Assembly (NCBI GenBank): GCA_004295565.1
Contig: AP019416.1
Coordinates: 1,488,001-1,552,000 of the forward strand
Direction of reading: 5' to 3'
From: Vreelandella olivaria
Lineage (GTDB): Bacteria; Pseudomonadota; Gammaproteobacteria; Pseudomonadales; Halomonadaceae
DNA length: 64,000 bases
In this document: positions 21,311 through 31,237 of the stretch, piece by piece
Position numbering within the stretch: position 1 is the first letter of the stretch
Layout: every line of letters starts with the position of its first letter
Made by a program: the position numbers and the translations under genes
Notes under the pieces: model-generated
Database searches by the model: none
What the model was told of the DNA's origin: nothing
The model's input: only the letters and a program-made list of their open reading frames with translations

Positions 21311-21934
21311 GCTGTTGTGCTTATCGTGGGAGTGACTTTCTGTTGCTTACCAGCCCCCTGGCCCTCTAACAGACTGCGGGTGTTGTTATTGAGCGGTAAG
21401 CGGAAATCGGCGCTGCCAAGCACCATGGCATCGCCTGCCCGCACCACGCGAGCACTCACATAGACGTAATCCTGCCCTTGCGCGTAGGTGCCCATCAATA
21501 TTGAGCGGGCATTGTGCTGTGCGGTTAGGCGCTGAACCTGGCGTGAAAGAATTAGCTCGCCCACGCTCTTCGATAAACATGCTGTCGCGCATTTTAACTT
21601 CGCGCACCTGCATGCCCTGGCGGGATAGCGCTGAGGCCATAATTTCTGAGCTCATACGCCCCAGCGTAGAGGATTGGCTTAAATTATCGATGCTGACAAA
21701 GGTAGCGGCGATCATGGGGCTATATCGCGTGAGCTCAGGATTGCTGGCAACCATCTGCTCGGCGGCTGCATGAACCAATTCAGAGAGATCGGGTTCCGGT
21801 TCAGCGGGTCTGTTGTTAGCATTACCCAGCGTGCTACAGCCAGCCAGCAGCAGTAGCATTATGCCCATGGCCATCCCACGGGTAGCACGGCTGATATTGT
21901 GAGCGCGCCAAGTCGTTAAAAGTGTCATCAACAT
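21268..21934 (-). CDS. FlgO-like outer-membrane lipoprotein
   Basis: Start near ATG 21934 or 21928, then a lipoprotein signal with lipobox LLLLAGC. The mature part reads LSELVHAAAEQMVASNPEL, PMIAATFVSIDNLSQSSTLGRMSSEIMASALSRQG, and after one shift (~21560) LILSRQVQRLTAQHNARSILMGTYAQG..VYVSARVVRAGDAMVLGSADF. This matches the FlgO family known from Vibrio, where FlgO is an outer-membrane protein needed for normal flagella. About 220 residues. It follows another lipoprotein gene with its start only ~5 bp beyond that stop, so they are probably co-transcribed. Confidence 0.8.
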
Positions 21935-21938
21935 GAAA

Positions 21939-22672
21939 TTACCACGTATCAGTAAGGGGAACGGAGGGTGTGGTAGGTGCCTGGGGCACGCGGTGAGGAG
22001 CATATTGACGACGATCACCGGCATTGATGTAGTAAATGTTGGACGAAGAGTAGAGAATTCGTTCGCCATCGATAATTTGTGTGGTCACGATGATCTCTTC
22101 GTCACCGGTGTGTGTCCAGCTACCGCTGGTGGTATCGGCAAGCATGCCGGCGGGGATTAACCCCAGAGCAGGTTCGCTCCACTGATTAAACGGAATCGTG
22201 GCTACCGCAATGCCCGCCGTGAGCGCGGTAAAAGCACCGACGGGGGGCGGATAAAACCACGATCCCGGTGTTCGACGACTTCGACATCAAAGGTAATATT
22301 GGCACTGTTTGCAGTGGGCACAGTGGTGAGGTTAGCGCCACGCGAGACAAGCTCGCTGGTCAGTAGCGCGCGAAAGCCGCGGCCAAATTCACCGCCACTG
22401 TAAGCGTTTAGTGCCTCGTCTGGCTCGCTAATGTGTAAATCGCGATTGCGAACGCGCTCGCGTTGCAAAATGCTGGTAGCTTCATGGCGGGCCAGCACAT
22501 CCCAGTGGTGGGCAGCCTGCATACGCTGCTGCTCGGTATAGGGGTAGGTCGTGGCGATCGGCGCTTGGGATGTGTTGGCATAAAAGCAGCCGCTGAGCAT
22601 TAGGCTTGCCAGCCCCAAACTTACAGGGCGTATGCAATTGGATAATGGAAATAATCTGGGACGAGTGCGCAC
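21939..22672 (-). CDS. Hypothetical lipoprotein in FlgO pair
   Basis: GTG 22672 lies behind AAAGGA. A signal peptide ends in the lipobox LMLSGC. The mature protein reads YPYTEQQRMQAAHHWDVLARHEA, GRGFRALLTSELVSRGANLT, ITFDVEVVEHRDRGF, then after a shift at ~22240 VGAFTALTAGIAVATIP, MLADTTSGSWTHTGDEEIIVTTQI and ILYSSSNIYYINAGDR. About 245 residues. I do not know the family name, but the pairing with FlgO suggests an outer-membrane partner. Confidence 0.7.
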
Positions 22673-22720
22673 CTGCTGGTTCCTTTTTCGCTACAAAACG
22701 GCTTTTGATAGACTGTTTGC

Positions 22721-22880
22721 CATGCTTAGCTTGCCATGTCCGATTCAGCGTATCTAATTTTGACGTGTCTAATTTTTAAGTACCTGATTTTGAAGTGCCT
22801 GGTTCGATATGACTAATTATAAGCGACTGATTTGACATGCCTAGCTTGATGAGCCTGATTCGTCATATTTAGCTAAATCG
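22721..22880. repeat. Degenerate 14-15-bp tandem repeat array
   Basis: About eleven diverged units of the form TRYCTRATTTTGAAG follow one another between the divergent lipoprotein and MotB-like genes: TATCTAATTTTGACG, TGTCTAATTTTTAAG, TACCTGATTTTGAAG, TGCCTGGTTCGATA, TGACTAATTATAAG, CGACTGATTTGACA, TGCCTAGCTTGATG and so on. The period drifts between 14 and 15. It occupies nearly the whole promoter region of both genes. Confidence 0.75.
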
Positions 22881-22917
22881 GCCACGAGGTTAAAAACTTT
22901 AATGAGCGATAATATCC

Positions 22918-23922
22918 ATGCTTGAAGATCATCGCGGCGGCCCGCGCCACGATTCGCTAATGTCGGCCTACCATGAAAGTGATAGTGGGAGCGGTTGGAT
23001 GATCAGCTATCTCGATATCATGACTTTGTTGGTGGCACTCTTTGTCGTCATTATTGCCGCTGCTGGGCCGATTATTCCTCAGTTGAACCAGGCGAATAGT
23101 GTGAAAGAGGACGTTGGCACAATATCGCCTACTTTTGGCGTTCCCTTGCCTGATTCTTTGGCTCAGATAAATAATGATCGTGTGAACATCGCTCGGTGGA
23201 GTGGGGCAGGGTTGAGCCCCATAGCCATTAGTGCGGCACTTGGCGTAGCAGGGTTGCCCAAGTTGACTGATCTTCCTCGACGAGTCAGCTTCGGTGTGCC
23301 ACCGCTTTTGGCAGCACCGCCGCAGCCTGTCGAGCCGACTTTCTACTTGCCAAAATTGCTGATGCCCGCGGGCAGCGATGATTTTACATCGCCCTTGGCC
23401 GACTACATGGTGGTGTTAACCGACCGTCCCCCGGTGAATGTTCAACCGGTGAGCGACGAGTCAGTGGCAGGGGCGCTTGCGCTAAATCAGGCGCTTTCTG
23501 AACGCGTAGAAGAGTCTACCTACCTGCCCGACCTTGAGGGGGTTGAAGTCTCCCGGGTGGCCGAGGGGATTAGTCTCCGTGTGCAGGATCAACTGCTGTT
23601 TCCTTCAGCAACGGCTGAATTAACCGATGACGGATCGTCGCTAGTGGGCAGCTTATTGGAGACTATTCAGCGCTACGATGGCGAAGTGTGGGTTGAAGGC
23701 CATTCGGATAGCCAGACGATTAGCACCGATGAGTTCTCGTCTAACTGGGCATTATCTAGCGCCCGCGCGATTGCCATTGTGGAGGCGCTGGAAGCCGCGG
23801 GAGTCGATGCCGAGCGACTACGCGCGGTAGGACTGGCGGCCACCAAGCCATTGGAAAGCAACGCTACTGCTGAAGGGCGTGCGCGTAATCGTCGAGTTGA
23901 GGTGGTTATTCATGTTGAGTAG
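22918..23922 (+). CDS. MotB-like OmpA-domain protein
   Basis: 334 residues, unbroken. The N-terminus SGWMISYLDIMTLLVALFVVII is the single MotB-type membrane helix, with the conserved acidic residue (Asp in YLDIMT) that carries protons in stator units. A long Pro-rich middle region follows, then an OmpA-like peptidoglycan-binding domain (VWVEGHSDSQTIS, NWALSSARAIAIVEAL, GRARNRRVEVVIH). No motA is adjacent, unlike a normal motAB operon. It may serve with a MotA elsewhere, or be an OmpA-type anchor for the FlgO-like lipoproteins that diverge from it. Confidence 0.82.
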   Translation: MLEDHRGGPRHDSLMSAYHESDSGSGWMISYLDIMTLLVALFVVIIAAAGPIIPQLNQANSVKEDVGTISPTFGVPLPDSLAQINNDRVNIARWSGAGLSPIAISAALGVAGLPKLTDLPRRVSFGVPPLLAAPPQPVEPTFYLPKLLMPAGSDDFTSPLADYMVVLTDRPPVNVQPVSDESVAGALALNQALSERVEESTYLPDLEGVEVSRVAEGISLRVQDQLLFPSATAELTDDGSSLVGSLLETIQRYDGEVWVEGHSDSQTISTDEFSSNWALSSARAIAIVEALEAAGVDAERLRAVGLAATKPLESNATAEGRARNRRVEVVIHVE

Positions 23923-23994
23923 TCAGTGAATACTCACTGTTGCGGGATTGGAAGCCCACTACGCGTGCTCATATTGGTGATCGCCCATTAGTCG

Positions 23995-24085
23995 CGAGCT
24001 GAAGCTCCCTCCCACAACTAGGTTTGGGCACCAGTGCAGGCGTTTGTTGTAGGAGGGCGCTTCAGCGCGCGAAAGGTGCTGCAGG
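23995..24085. repeat. Inverted pair of REP-like units
   Basis: GTCGCGAGCTGAAGCTCCC-TCCCACAA (23993-24019) is followed after ~30 bp by the opposite arm GTAGGAGGGCGCTTCAGCGC-GCGAAAG (24050-24076). The two arms can pair, the usual BIME-like arrangement. Confidence 0.8.
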
Positions 24086-24104
24086 CACTTAGGTGGGGCA
24101 AAAA

Positions 24105-24124
24105 GCCCGCCGGGGTAGGCGGGC
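24105..24124 (+). terminator. Possible hairpin terminator after the MotB-like gene
   Basis: GCCCGCC-GGGGTA-GGCGGGC forms a 7-bp GC stem. There is no T-run after it, so it is a weak terminator or just a structured spacer. Confidence 0.35.
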
Positions 24125-24411
24125 ATCAAAGGGCTTGGCTCACTGCAGCCCACTGGCATCAGGTGAGGGGTGTACAGGATCACCAGTGGGTACAATTTCA
24201 GTATAGCTATTTATGAGGCCTTGCCAAGGCCTGTGACGTTTTTTTATAGTTTTATTTTTCCCCACGCGATGGTGCGTGCATTTTTTTGGTGCGTTTAAGC
24301 TGCCTCTTTTGGTGCTTGCGAGAGTTCCGATACATTTATCCCGTAAAAAGCCCTGTAACCCTCTGTTGAATCGACACTTCTCTATTTTGGCTTATGAATT
24401 GCTATGCTTTC

Positions 24412-24417
24412 TATAAT
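24412..24417 (+). promoter_or_regulatory. Possible -10 box before the glucosylglycerate genes
   Basis: A consensus TATAAT lies 82 bp before the phosphatase ATG, in AT-rich DNA. The best -35 (TTGGCT at 24387) is 19 bp away, longer than ideal. Salt- or sigma-S-dependent control would fit but is not shown. Confidence 0.35.
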
Positions 24418-24498
24418 AGTTAATAGCTGGCTATAGCTATTTAGGTGTCCGAGACATGACGTCTTAACAAAGCGTTAAGGCCGAAAAGAGGTAGTGCC

Positions 24499-25397
24499 AT
24501 GCCTGAATCCGCTCGTTTTTCCCCATCAACGCTTTCGGCAGCGTCAACCCCTTCAGTTGATCCCGCTCTACAGCCGCGGCTGGTAGTGACCGATTTAGAT
24601 GGCTCTCTGCTGGATCATCACAGTTACGATTTCAGCCCCGCTGCTCCCTGGCTTGCCCGCTTAAAGCAGATGGGGGTGCCGGTGATTCCGGTCACCAGTA
24701 AAACCCGTGCCGAATTGATACCACTGCGCGAAGCGTTAGGCCTCACGGCAACCCCCTTTATTGCAGAAAACGGTGCGGTGATTGGACTGCCGCCAGGCTG
24801 GTGCCATGCACGCTTAGACCGCCCAGGAAGTGGTCGTGATGGCGTCGTTATCAAACATCCCGGTGTGGATATTGGTTTTATTCGTGCCCGACTGAAGGTG
24901 TGGCGCGAGCGTCTCAATATTCGCTTTACCCGCATGGGTGAGCTGAGTGTGCCAGAGGTGATGGAGCTTACCGGGCTTGATGCGGTTCGCGCCCGGGATG
25001 CACGGCAGCGTGAAGGAAGTGAGCCGTTGCTGTGGCACGACAGCGACATGGCGCTAGCATCGTTTCGCACCGCTCTGGAAGGGGATGGGCTACAGCTTAC
25101 TCAAGGGGGCGCTTTTGGCATGTCATGGGACGCTCCGCCGATAAGGGCAGTGCCGTCGAGTGGTTGGTCAAGCGCTTTACGGCGTTAAGAGGTCGAACGC
25201 CTCTTTCACTAGGGTTAGGCGATGGGCCGAACGATATCACCATGCTCGAAGCAGTCGATCAAGCAGTCGTTATCCGTGGCTGCCACGAACTAGCCGTAGA
25301 GCCCCGCAATACTTCACTCTATCGCACGGACGCAACAGGGCCGACCGGCTGGGCCGAGGGGTGGCCTACTGGTGGGGGCGAGATGACCGCCGTTTAG
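24499..25397 (+). CDS. Glucosyl-/mannosyl-3-phosphoglycerate phosphatase (HAD-IIB)
   Basis: About 300 residues. The HAD nucleophile motif VVTDLDGSLLD is at ~residue 33; VIPVTSKTRAEL and FIAENGAVI (motif II region) follow, then after a shift at ~25115 GRFWHVMG, DKGSAVEWLV and LGLGDGPNDITMLEAVD (motif IV). This pattern is the mannosyl-3-phosphoglycerate phosphatase type. Because the next gene is a GT81 glucosyl-3-phosphoglycerate synthase, the likely reaction is removal of phosphate from glucosyl-3-phosphoglycerate to give the compatible solute glucosylglycerate. The gene stops ~95 bp before the synthase. Confidence 0.85.
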
Positions 25398-25491
25398 CGA
25401 CGGCGGAGAAAGGGACTGCTGTGTTTTCGGAATCCCGTTCTTTGAGTACAGCTCTTTGAATCCAGTTCTTTGAATCCAGGGAGGTAAGCGC

Positions 25492-26708
25492 ATGAGTGAC
25501 TTTCATCAAAATGGAATTATTACCGACTTTCACAACCTTACCCGGCGCTCGGTGGAGGCGCTTGAACAGGAGCTGTGCCAGTTTGCTCGACGACGCCCCA
25601 TGGGGCTGATTCTGCCGTCGCTGTTTTCGGAGCTGGAAGGGCCGGCACTGTCGGCGATCGTCGATGAGCTGGTAAAGTCCCCTATCTCAATGAAATCGTC
25701 ATTGGCTTGGATCGGGCTGATCGTGAGCAATTCTTATATGCCCGGGAATTTTTCTCACGTCTACCCCAGCATACGCGAATCTTATGGAACGATGGCCCAC
25801 GGCTGAGCGCCCTGGATGCGGAACTGGATGAGCACGGTCTAGGCGCGCTGGAACCTGGCAAAGGGCGCAATGTGTGGTACTGCGCAGGCTATATGCTCTC
25901 GTCTGGGCGCTCGTCGGTGGTAGGGCTTCACGACTGCGATATTTTGACCTATGAGCGGGGCTGCTGGCGCGCTTGATGTATCCGGTGGCCCATCCCAATT
26001 TTAACTACAGTTTCTGCAAAGGCTATTACCCGCGCATTGCCGAGGGCAAGCTGAATGGTCGCGTCTCTCGGCTGTTGGTGACGCCGCTACTGCGGGCGCT
26101 TAAAACGGTTTGCGGGCCGATGCCGTACCTTGATTACCTGGATAGCTTTCGTTATCCGCTCTCGGGGAGTTTGCGATGCGCAGCGAAGTGCTTGAGGGAA
26201 TTCGTATGCCGGCAGACTGGGGCCTGGAGATTGGCGTGTTATCAGAGTTACAGCGTAACTACTCACTGCGCCAGCTGTGCCAGGTAGACATTGCCGATGC
26301 CTATGACCACAAGCACCAACCGGTTAGCGAAGATGACCCAGACAGTGGTTTGAACCGCATGAGCCTGGATATTTCAAAAGCGCTCTATCGCAAACTAGCG
26401 ACCCAGGGGTGACGTTTAGCAGCGAAGACTTCCGCACGCTCAAAGCTACCTACTATCGCTTCGCGCTGGATTTGATAGAAGCCTATGACCACGATGCGAC
26501 GATGAACGGCCTAAGCCTTGACCGTCACAGTGAAGAGCAAGCCGTGGAGCTGTTTGCCAGTAACCTGCTCGAAGCAGGCAATCTGTTTATCGATAACCCT
26601 CGAGAGCGGCCTTTTATTCCTAGCTGGAACCGCGTGCAGGCTGCGGTGCCGGATCTGCTCACACGCATGCATGAGGCGGTCGAACTGGATAATCAGGGTA
26701 AGGTTTAA
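25492..26708 (+). CDS. gpgS: Glucosyl-3-phosphoglycerate synthase (GT81)
   Basis: Transfers glucose from an NDP-glucose to 3-phosphoglycerate, the first step to glucosylglycerate. Joined across five frames it gives ~405 residues: RPMGLILPSLFSELEGPAL, VPYLNEIVIGLDRAD, ILWNDGPRL, GKGRNVWYCAGYML, the metal motif LHDCDILTY, FNYSFCKGYYPRIAEGKLNGRV, LDYLDSFRYPLSG, DWGLEIGVLSEL, VDIADAYDHKHQ and NRMSLDISKAL, then FIPSWNRVQAAVP. Breaks near 25680, 25965, 26165 and 26405. The gene follows its phosphatase in the same direction and ends at a strong terminator. Glucosylglycerate is known as an osmolyte under salt or nitrogen stress. Confidence 0.9.
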
Positions 26709-26721
26709 CATTTTATTCATT

Positions 26722-26757
26722 AAAAGGCCAGCTGCCCTGGGGAGCAGGCCTTTTCTT
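26722..26757 (+). terminator. Rho-independent terminator after gpgS
   Basis: AAAAGGCC and GGCCTTTT pair around an inner GCTGCCCTGGGGAGC hairpin, ending TTTTCTT. It can act in both directions and also lies at the end of the convergent chemoreceptor. Confidence 0.8.
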
Positions 26758-26792
26758 AGCCCTTGATGTTTAACGCTTGGCTTTTACTCGTG

Positions 26793-28405
26793 CTAAAAAT
26801 CACTGTGCTGGTGAGCAACCCGCTGGGCAGGTGAGGAGGTGGGCAATGCCTGCGTATGCTCCATGCTTTGGTTAATGCGGAAGTGGGCTACCAGTTGGCG
26901 AAGCTGGGCGCTGAGCTGTGCGAGGGCTTGGGTGGCATGATTACTCTCTTGCACCAAGCCAGCATTTTGCTGGGTCATTTGATCCATTTGGGTTACCGCC
27001 TGGTTGACCTGCTCAATGCCGCTGCTCTGCTCGATGGTGGCCGCAGAAATTTCCTGAACCAGTGTGCTGAGCTGTTTGATGTCATCGACCATGCCATTGA
27101 TCACATCCCCTGTGTCACTCACTTGGCGGCTGCCTTCCGTCACTTTGCTGTCAGACGCCTCGATTAAGGTTTTGATCTCCTGGGCGGCGGCGGCCGAGCG
27201 GCTGGCCAGTTGGCGAACCTCATTGGCGACAACGGCAAAACCACGCCCCTGTTCGCCGGCGCGTGCGGCTTCCACCGAGGCGTTAAGGGCCAGGATGTTG
27301 GTTTGGAAAGCAATGCCGTCAATGGTGTTAACGATACTGCTCATTTGTGTGGCGCTTTCGTTAATCGTCGCCATGGTGGTGATCACCGTTGCCATAGAGT
27401 CACTACCGCGCTGAGCGCTTTCAGCGGTGCGCGTGGCAAGCGTACGGGCGTGATCGGCGTGCTCGGCATTTTGCTTAACCGTCGCGGTGAGCTGCTCCAT
27501 ACTCGAAGCGGTTTCGGCCAACGAGGCAGCCTGCTCTTCGGTACGGGTGGAAAGCTCTTCGTTAACACCTACAATCTGATTTACGCCGCTGTTAACCTGA
27601 TTCGCCCCTTGGTGAATGTCGCCAATCGTATGGGCCAGAGTTTCACGCATGCGGTTGATATCAAACAGTAAGCTCTGCTGATCCTTCGCCGAAAGGCGAG
27701 TGGTTTGGGTCAAATCCCCGTCGGCAATATGGCGTACTACGCTAGCGGCATAGCGCGGGTCGCCCCCAACCGGCGTGCCACGTCACGAATCACCAAGCCC
27801 ATCAACAGCGTTACCGGGAGACCAATGATCAGCAGTATGACGACCGAACGAATCAAACCGGCAATAAACGCTTCATTAATATCGTCCACATAAACGCCTG
27901 CCGCGAGCGACCACTGCCACTCAGGTAGGTAGGCCACGTAACTGATTTTCGGTACCTGCTCATCCCCGGTAATGCGGCGCGAGTAGTAGTCAACGTGCCC
28001 ACCACCGGCTTTGGCTGCCTCTCTAAAAGCGGCGTAAAGATCCATACCGCTGGCATCCTTGTACGCGCTCATGTCTTCACCGCGAGGGCGGTTGGGGTGG
28101 GAGACAATCTTTAGATCGTCATCAAAGGAGAAAATATACTCCCCGCCACCAAAGCTAACGCTAGACATATTATCGATGGCGCGCTGCTGGGCTTCTTCCA
28201 GGCCAAGCTCCCCGGCGGCTACCCGTTCTTGCAAAGCTGCAAGCTGTCCATGCACGCTTTCCACTACGTACTGAATGCTGTCGCGGCGTTCGTTCTCAAT
28301 CGTCTGGCGATTCTCCAGGGCCAGCCAGCCTACTAGCAGCAGCATGGCGATCCAGATAATGCCCAGTGTTCCCCAGAGTTTTTGCGTCGTCGTTAAGCGT
28401 GTCAT
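26793..28405 (-). CDS. Methyl-accepting chemotaxis protein, copy 1
   Basis: About 540 residues. N-terminal helix ([16 protein letters not shown]), a periplasmic single-Cache domain ([33 protein letters not shown]), second helix ([16 protein letters not shown]), HAMP ([10 protein letters not shown]) and a cytoplasmic signalling domain with the hairpin tip [27 protein letters not shown]. One frameshift at ~27765. The Cache type usually binds small organic acids; the ligand is unknown. A sigma-28 promoter sits upstream at 28443-28469. Near-duplicate of the gene at 28554. Confidence 0.9.
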
Positions 28406-28442
28406 GTTTTTCCTAGCCGATGAAAGTAAGCAACGTTGCTTC

Positions 28443-28469
28443 TTATCGGCTTAAGGAGCTAATACCTTA
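28443..28469 (-). promoter_or_regulatory. Sigma-28 (FliA) promoter of chemoreceptor copy 1
   Basis: On the minus strand: TAAGGTAT, an 11-base spacer, then GCCGATAA, which is the exact -10 consensus with the correct spacing. It lies 38 bp upstream of the ATG, as expected for a class 3 flagellar/chemotaxis gene. Confidence 0.85.
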
Positions 28470-28553
28470 GCAAAATTTAAAGTAAATGCTGCCGCGGCAA
28501 AATCGCTTGCCGCGGCGGCATACTTTAGATTGCTTCACTCGTGACGGTAGGCG

Positions 28554-30167
28554 CTAAAAATCGCTGTGCTGGTGGGCTGCCCGCGGGGCAGGAGAGGAGG
28601 CGGGTAATGCCTGCGTATGCTCCATGTTCTGTTGGTTGATGCGGAAGTGGGCAACCAGTTGGCGCAGTTGGGCGCTGAGCTGTGCAAGCGTCTGGGTGGC
28701 GTGATTGCTCTCTTGTACCAGACTGGCATTTTGCTGGGTCATTTGATCCATTTGGGTTACCGCCTGATTGACCTGCTCAATACCGCTGCTCTGCTCAATG
28801 GTGGCCGCAGAAATTTCCTGAACCAGGGTACTGAGCTGTTTGATGTCATCGACCATGCCATTGATCACATCCCCGGTATCACGCACTTGACGGCTGCCTT
28901 CCACCACTTTGCTATCCGACGCTTCGATCAAGGTTTTGATCTCCTGGGCGGCGGCGGCTGAACGGCTGGCCAGTTGGCGAACCTCATTGGCGACAACGGC
29001 AAACCCTCGCCCTTGATCGCCGGCTCTTGCGGCTTCCACAGAAGCATTAAGGGCCAAAATGTTGGTTTGAAAGGCAATGCCATCAATGGTGTTAACGATA
29101 CTGCTCATCTGGGTGGCGCTTTCGTTTATTGTGGCCATGGTCGTGATCACTGTCGACATTGAGTCGCTGCCGCGCTGGGCGCTGTCCGCCGCTCGGGTGG
29201 CAAGCGTACGAGCGTGATCGGCGTGCTCGGCATTTTGCTTAACCGTGGCGGTGAGCTGCTCCATACTTGAAGCGGTTTCGGCCAATGAAGCAGCCTGCTC
29301 CTCGGTGCGTGTGGAAAGCTCTTCATTAACGCCCACAATCTGCTCTACGCCACTATTGACCTGACTCGCGCCGAGGTGGATGTCGCCAATCGTTTCAGCG
29401 AGCGCCTCACGCATACGATTGATATTAAACAGTAAGCTTTGTTGATCCGTGGGTGAAAGCTGAGTGACTTGGGTCAGGTCGCCATCAGCGATATGCCGCA
29501 CTACGTTAGCAGCGTAGCGTGGGTCACCGCCTAAACGACGAGAAACATCACGAATAACCCAGCCCATCAGCAGCGTTACCGGAAGGCCAATGATCAGCAG
29601 TATTCCAATTGAGCGAATCAAGCCAGCAATAAAGGCGGCGTTAATATCATCCACATAAACGCCTGTCGCCAGTGACCACTCCCATTCGGGAAGATGCGCG
29701 ACATAGCTGGTTTTTGGCAACTGCTCGTCGCCACCCGCACGCGTTGAGTAGTAGTTAACGTGACCACCCCCGCCTGGGCAACACGCAGCAACTCGGGGTA
29801 CAGCGCCATACCGCTGGCGTCTTGATAGTTGGTCATGTCAGTGCCGGGGTCACGGCTTGGATGCGAGATGATCAGTAAGTCGTTGTTAAAGAGAAGATAT
29901 ACTCCCCGCCCCAAAGCTAACGCTAGACATATTATCGATCGCGCGCTGTTGTGCTTCCTCCAGGCTGAGTTCGCCGGCGGCGACTCGTTCCTGCAGGGCT
30001 TCAATTTGGTTCTGCACGCTTTCCACCACGTATTGAATGCTGTCGCGGCGTTCGCTCTCAATCGTCTGGCGATTCTCCCAGGCCAGCCAGCCAACCAAAA
30101 GCAGCATGGCGATCCAGATAATACCTAGCGTTCCCCAGAGTTTTTGTGTGGTTGTTAAGTGAGTCAT
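28554..30167 (-). CDS. Methyl-accepting chemotaxis protein, copy 2
   Basis: Same design and length as copy 1: [20 protein letters not shown] helix, single-Cache domain (LPEWEWSLATGVYVDDI), second helix, HAMP and the same signalling tip [22 protein letters not shown]. Frameshifts at ~29890 and ~29770. The sequence differs from copy 1 mainly in the Cache domain, so the two may read different ligands with the same output. Both end in the tail AHQHSDF; neither has the CheR-tethering NWETF-like end. Its own sigma-28 promoter lies at 30204-30230. Confidence 0.9.
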
Positions 30168-30203
30168 GTTTTTCCTAGTTGTTGTAATTGAGTAACTCTT
30201 AAG

Positions 30204-30230
30204 TTATCGGCCTAAACAGGGCAGGCCTTA
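30204..30230 (-). promoter_or_regulatory. Sigma-28 (FliA) promoter of chemoreceptor copy 2
   Basis: Minus strand TAAGGCCT, 11-base spacer, GCCGATAA; 37 bp before the ATG. Same position and spacing as for copy 1, so the promoter was kept when the gene was duplicated. Confidence 0.85.
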
Positions 30231-30364
30231 GCAAAAATAGCCTTGAACACCCTTATAAGATAGTACCGCTCTTTTATTTCTAAATGGTCTAAGAATAGAA
30301 CTTTATTTAAGCTATGCTGTCTCTACAGGATCAGCATGAAATAACCACTCTATGGGAGGCAGTA

Positions 30365-31229
30365 ATGCAACGCCCAATCGTGACGCACTTTTTGATGAGC
30401 CCACGAACACCTTTAGCTATGTCGTTCAGGATCCCGATAGCCGTGCCTGCGCGATCATAGATTCGGTGCTCGACTTTGATTACGCCGCTGGTCGAACCGA
30501 CGTGCAATCCGCTGACAACATCATCGCCTTTATTCATGAACACGACCTTGACGTTACCTGGATTTTGGAAACCCATGTGCATGCCGACCACCTTTCGGCA
30601 GCACCCTACCTGCATGAGCAGCTAGGCGGCAAAACCGGCATTGGCGCCAATATAGTGTCGGTGCAGCAGATATTTGGTAAGGCGTTTAACGCGGGCAGCG
30701 AGTTTGCCCGGGATGGCAGTCAATTTGACGCCCTGTTTGAAGAAGGGGATACGTTCACCGTGGGTCAATTACAGGGGCATGTGCTGCATACTCCAGGGCA
30801 CACGCCCGCCTGTTTAACCTACGTAGTCGGCGATGCTGCCTTTGTCGGCGATACGCTGTTTATGCCGGATTATGGTACCGCGCGGTGCGACTTTCCTGGC
30901 GGTGATGCACGTACCCTTTATCGCTCTATTCAAAAGTGCTGGCGCTTCCCGAGCAGACGCGGCTGTTCCTTTGCCATGACTACAAAGCCCCTGGCCGTGA
31001 GACTTTCCAGCATGAAACCAGCGTGGCTGAGCAGATAAACGGTAATGTTCACGTACATAAAGGTATCAGCGAAGATGAGTTTGTAAAAATGCGTACTGAG
31101 CGCGATGCCACCTTGGGTATGCCACGGCTCATCATTCCATCGGTGCAGGTCAATATGCGTGCTGGGGAGATGCCGCCAGCGGAAGAAAATGGTCAGGTTT
31201 ATCTTAAAGTACCACTCAATTTTTTCTAA
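30365..31229 (+). CDS. Persulfide dioxygenase-like MBL-fold protein
   Basis: About 288 residues. ATG 30365 after GGGAGGC starts MQRPIVT; one shift in the T-run at ~30390 leads into DEPTNTFSYVVQDP. The non-heme iron/zinc ligands are in ETHVHADHLSAA, LHTPGHTPACL and FVGDTLFMPDYGTARCDFPGG, the pattern of bacterial ETHE1/Blh-type persulfide dioxygenases, which oxidise glutathione persulfide to sulfite. A second shift occurs at ~30935 before RLFLCHDYKAPGRE. The next two genes are sulfur-related permease halves, which supports a role in sulfide or persulfide detoxification. Confidence 0.85.
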
Positions 31230-31237
31230 CGGTTTAA

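Larger units (their letters stand above)
23923..24498. other. Intergenic region with REP copies, hairpin and promoter
   Basis: Holds an inverted REP pair (23995-24085), a GC-rich hairpin (24105-24124) that could end transcription from the left, then ~280 bp of AT-richer DNA upstream of the phosphatase with TATAAT at 24412-24417. No gene is supported. Confidence 0.6.

Noticed and set aside
22721-22880. Replication-origin-like iterons
   Set aside because: The units are too diverged, no replication protein gene is nearby, and the rest of the window is chromosomal in character.
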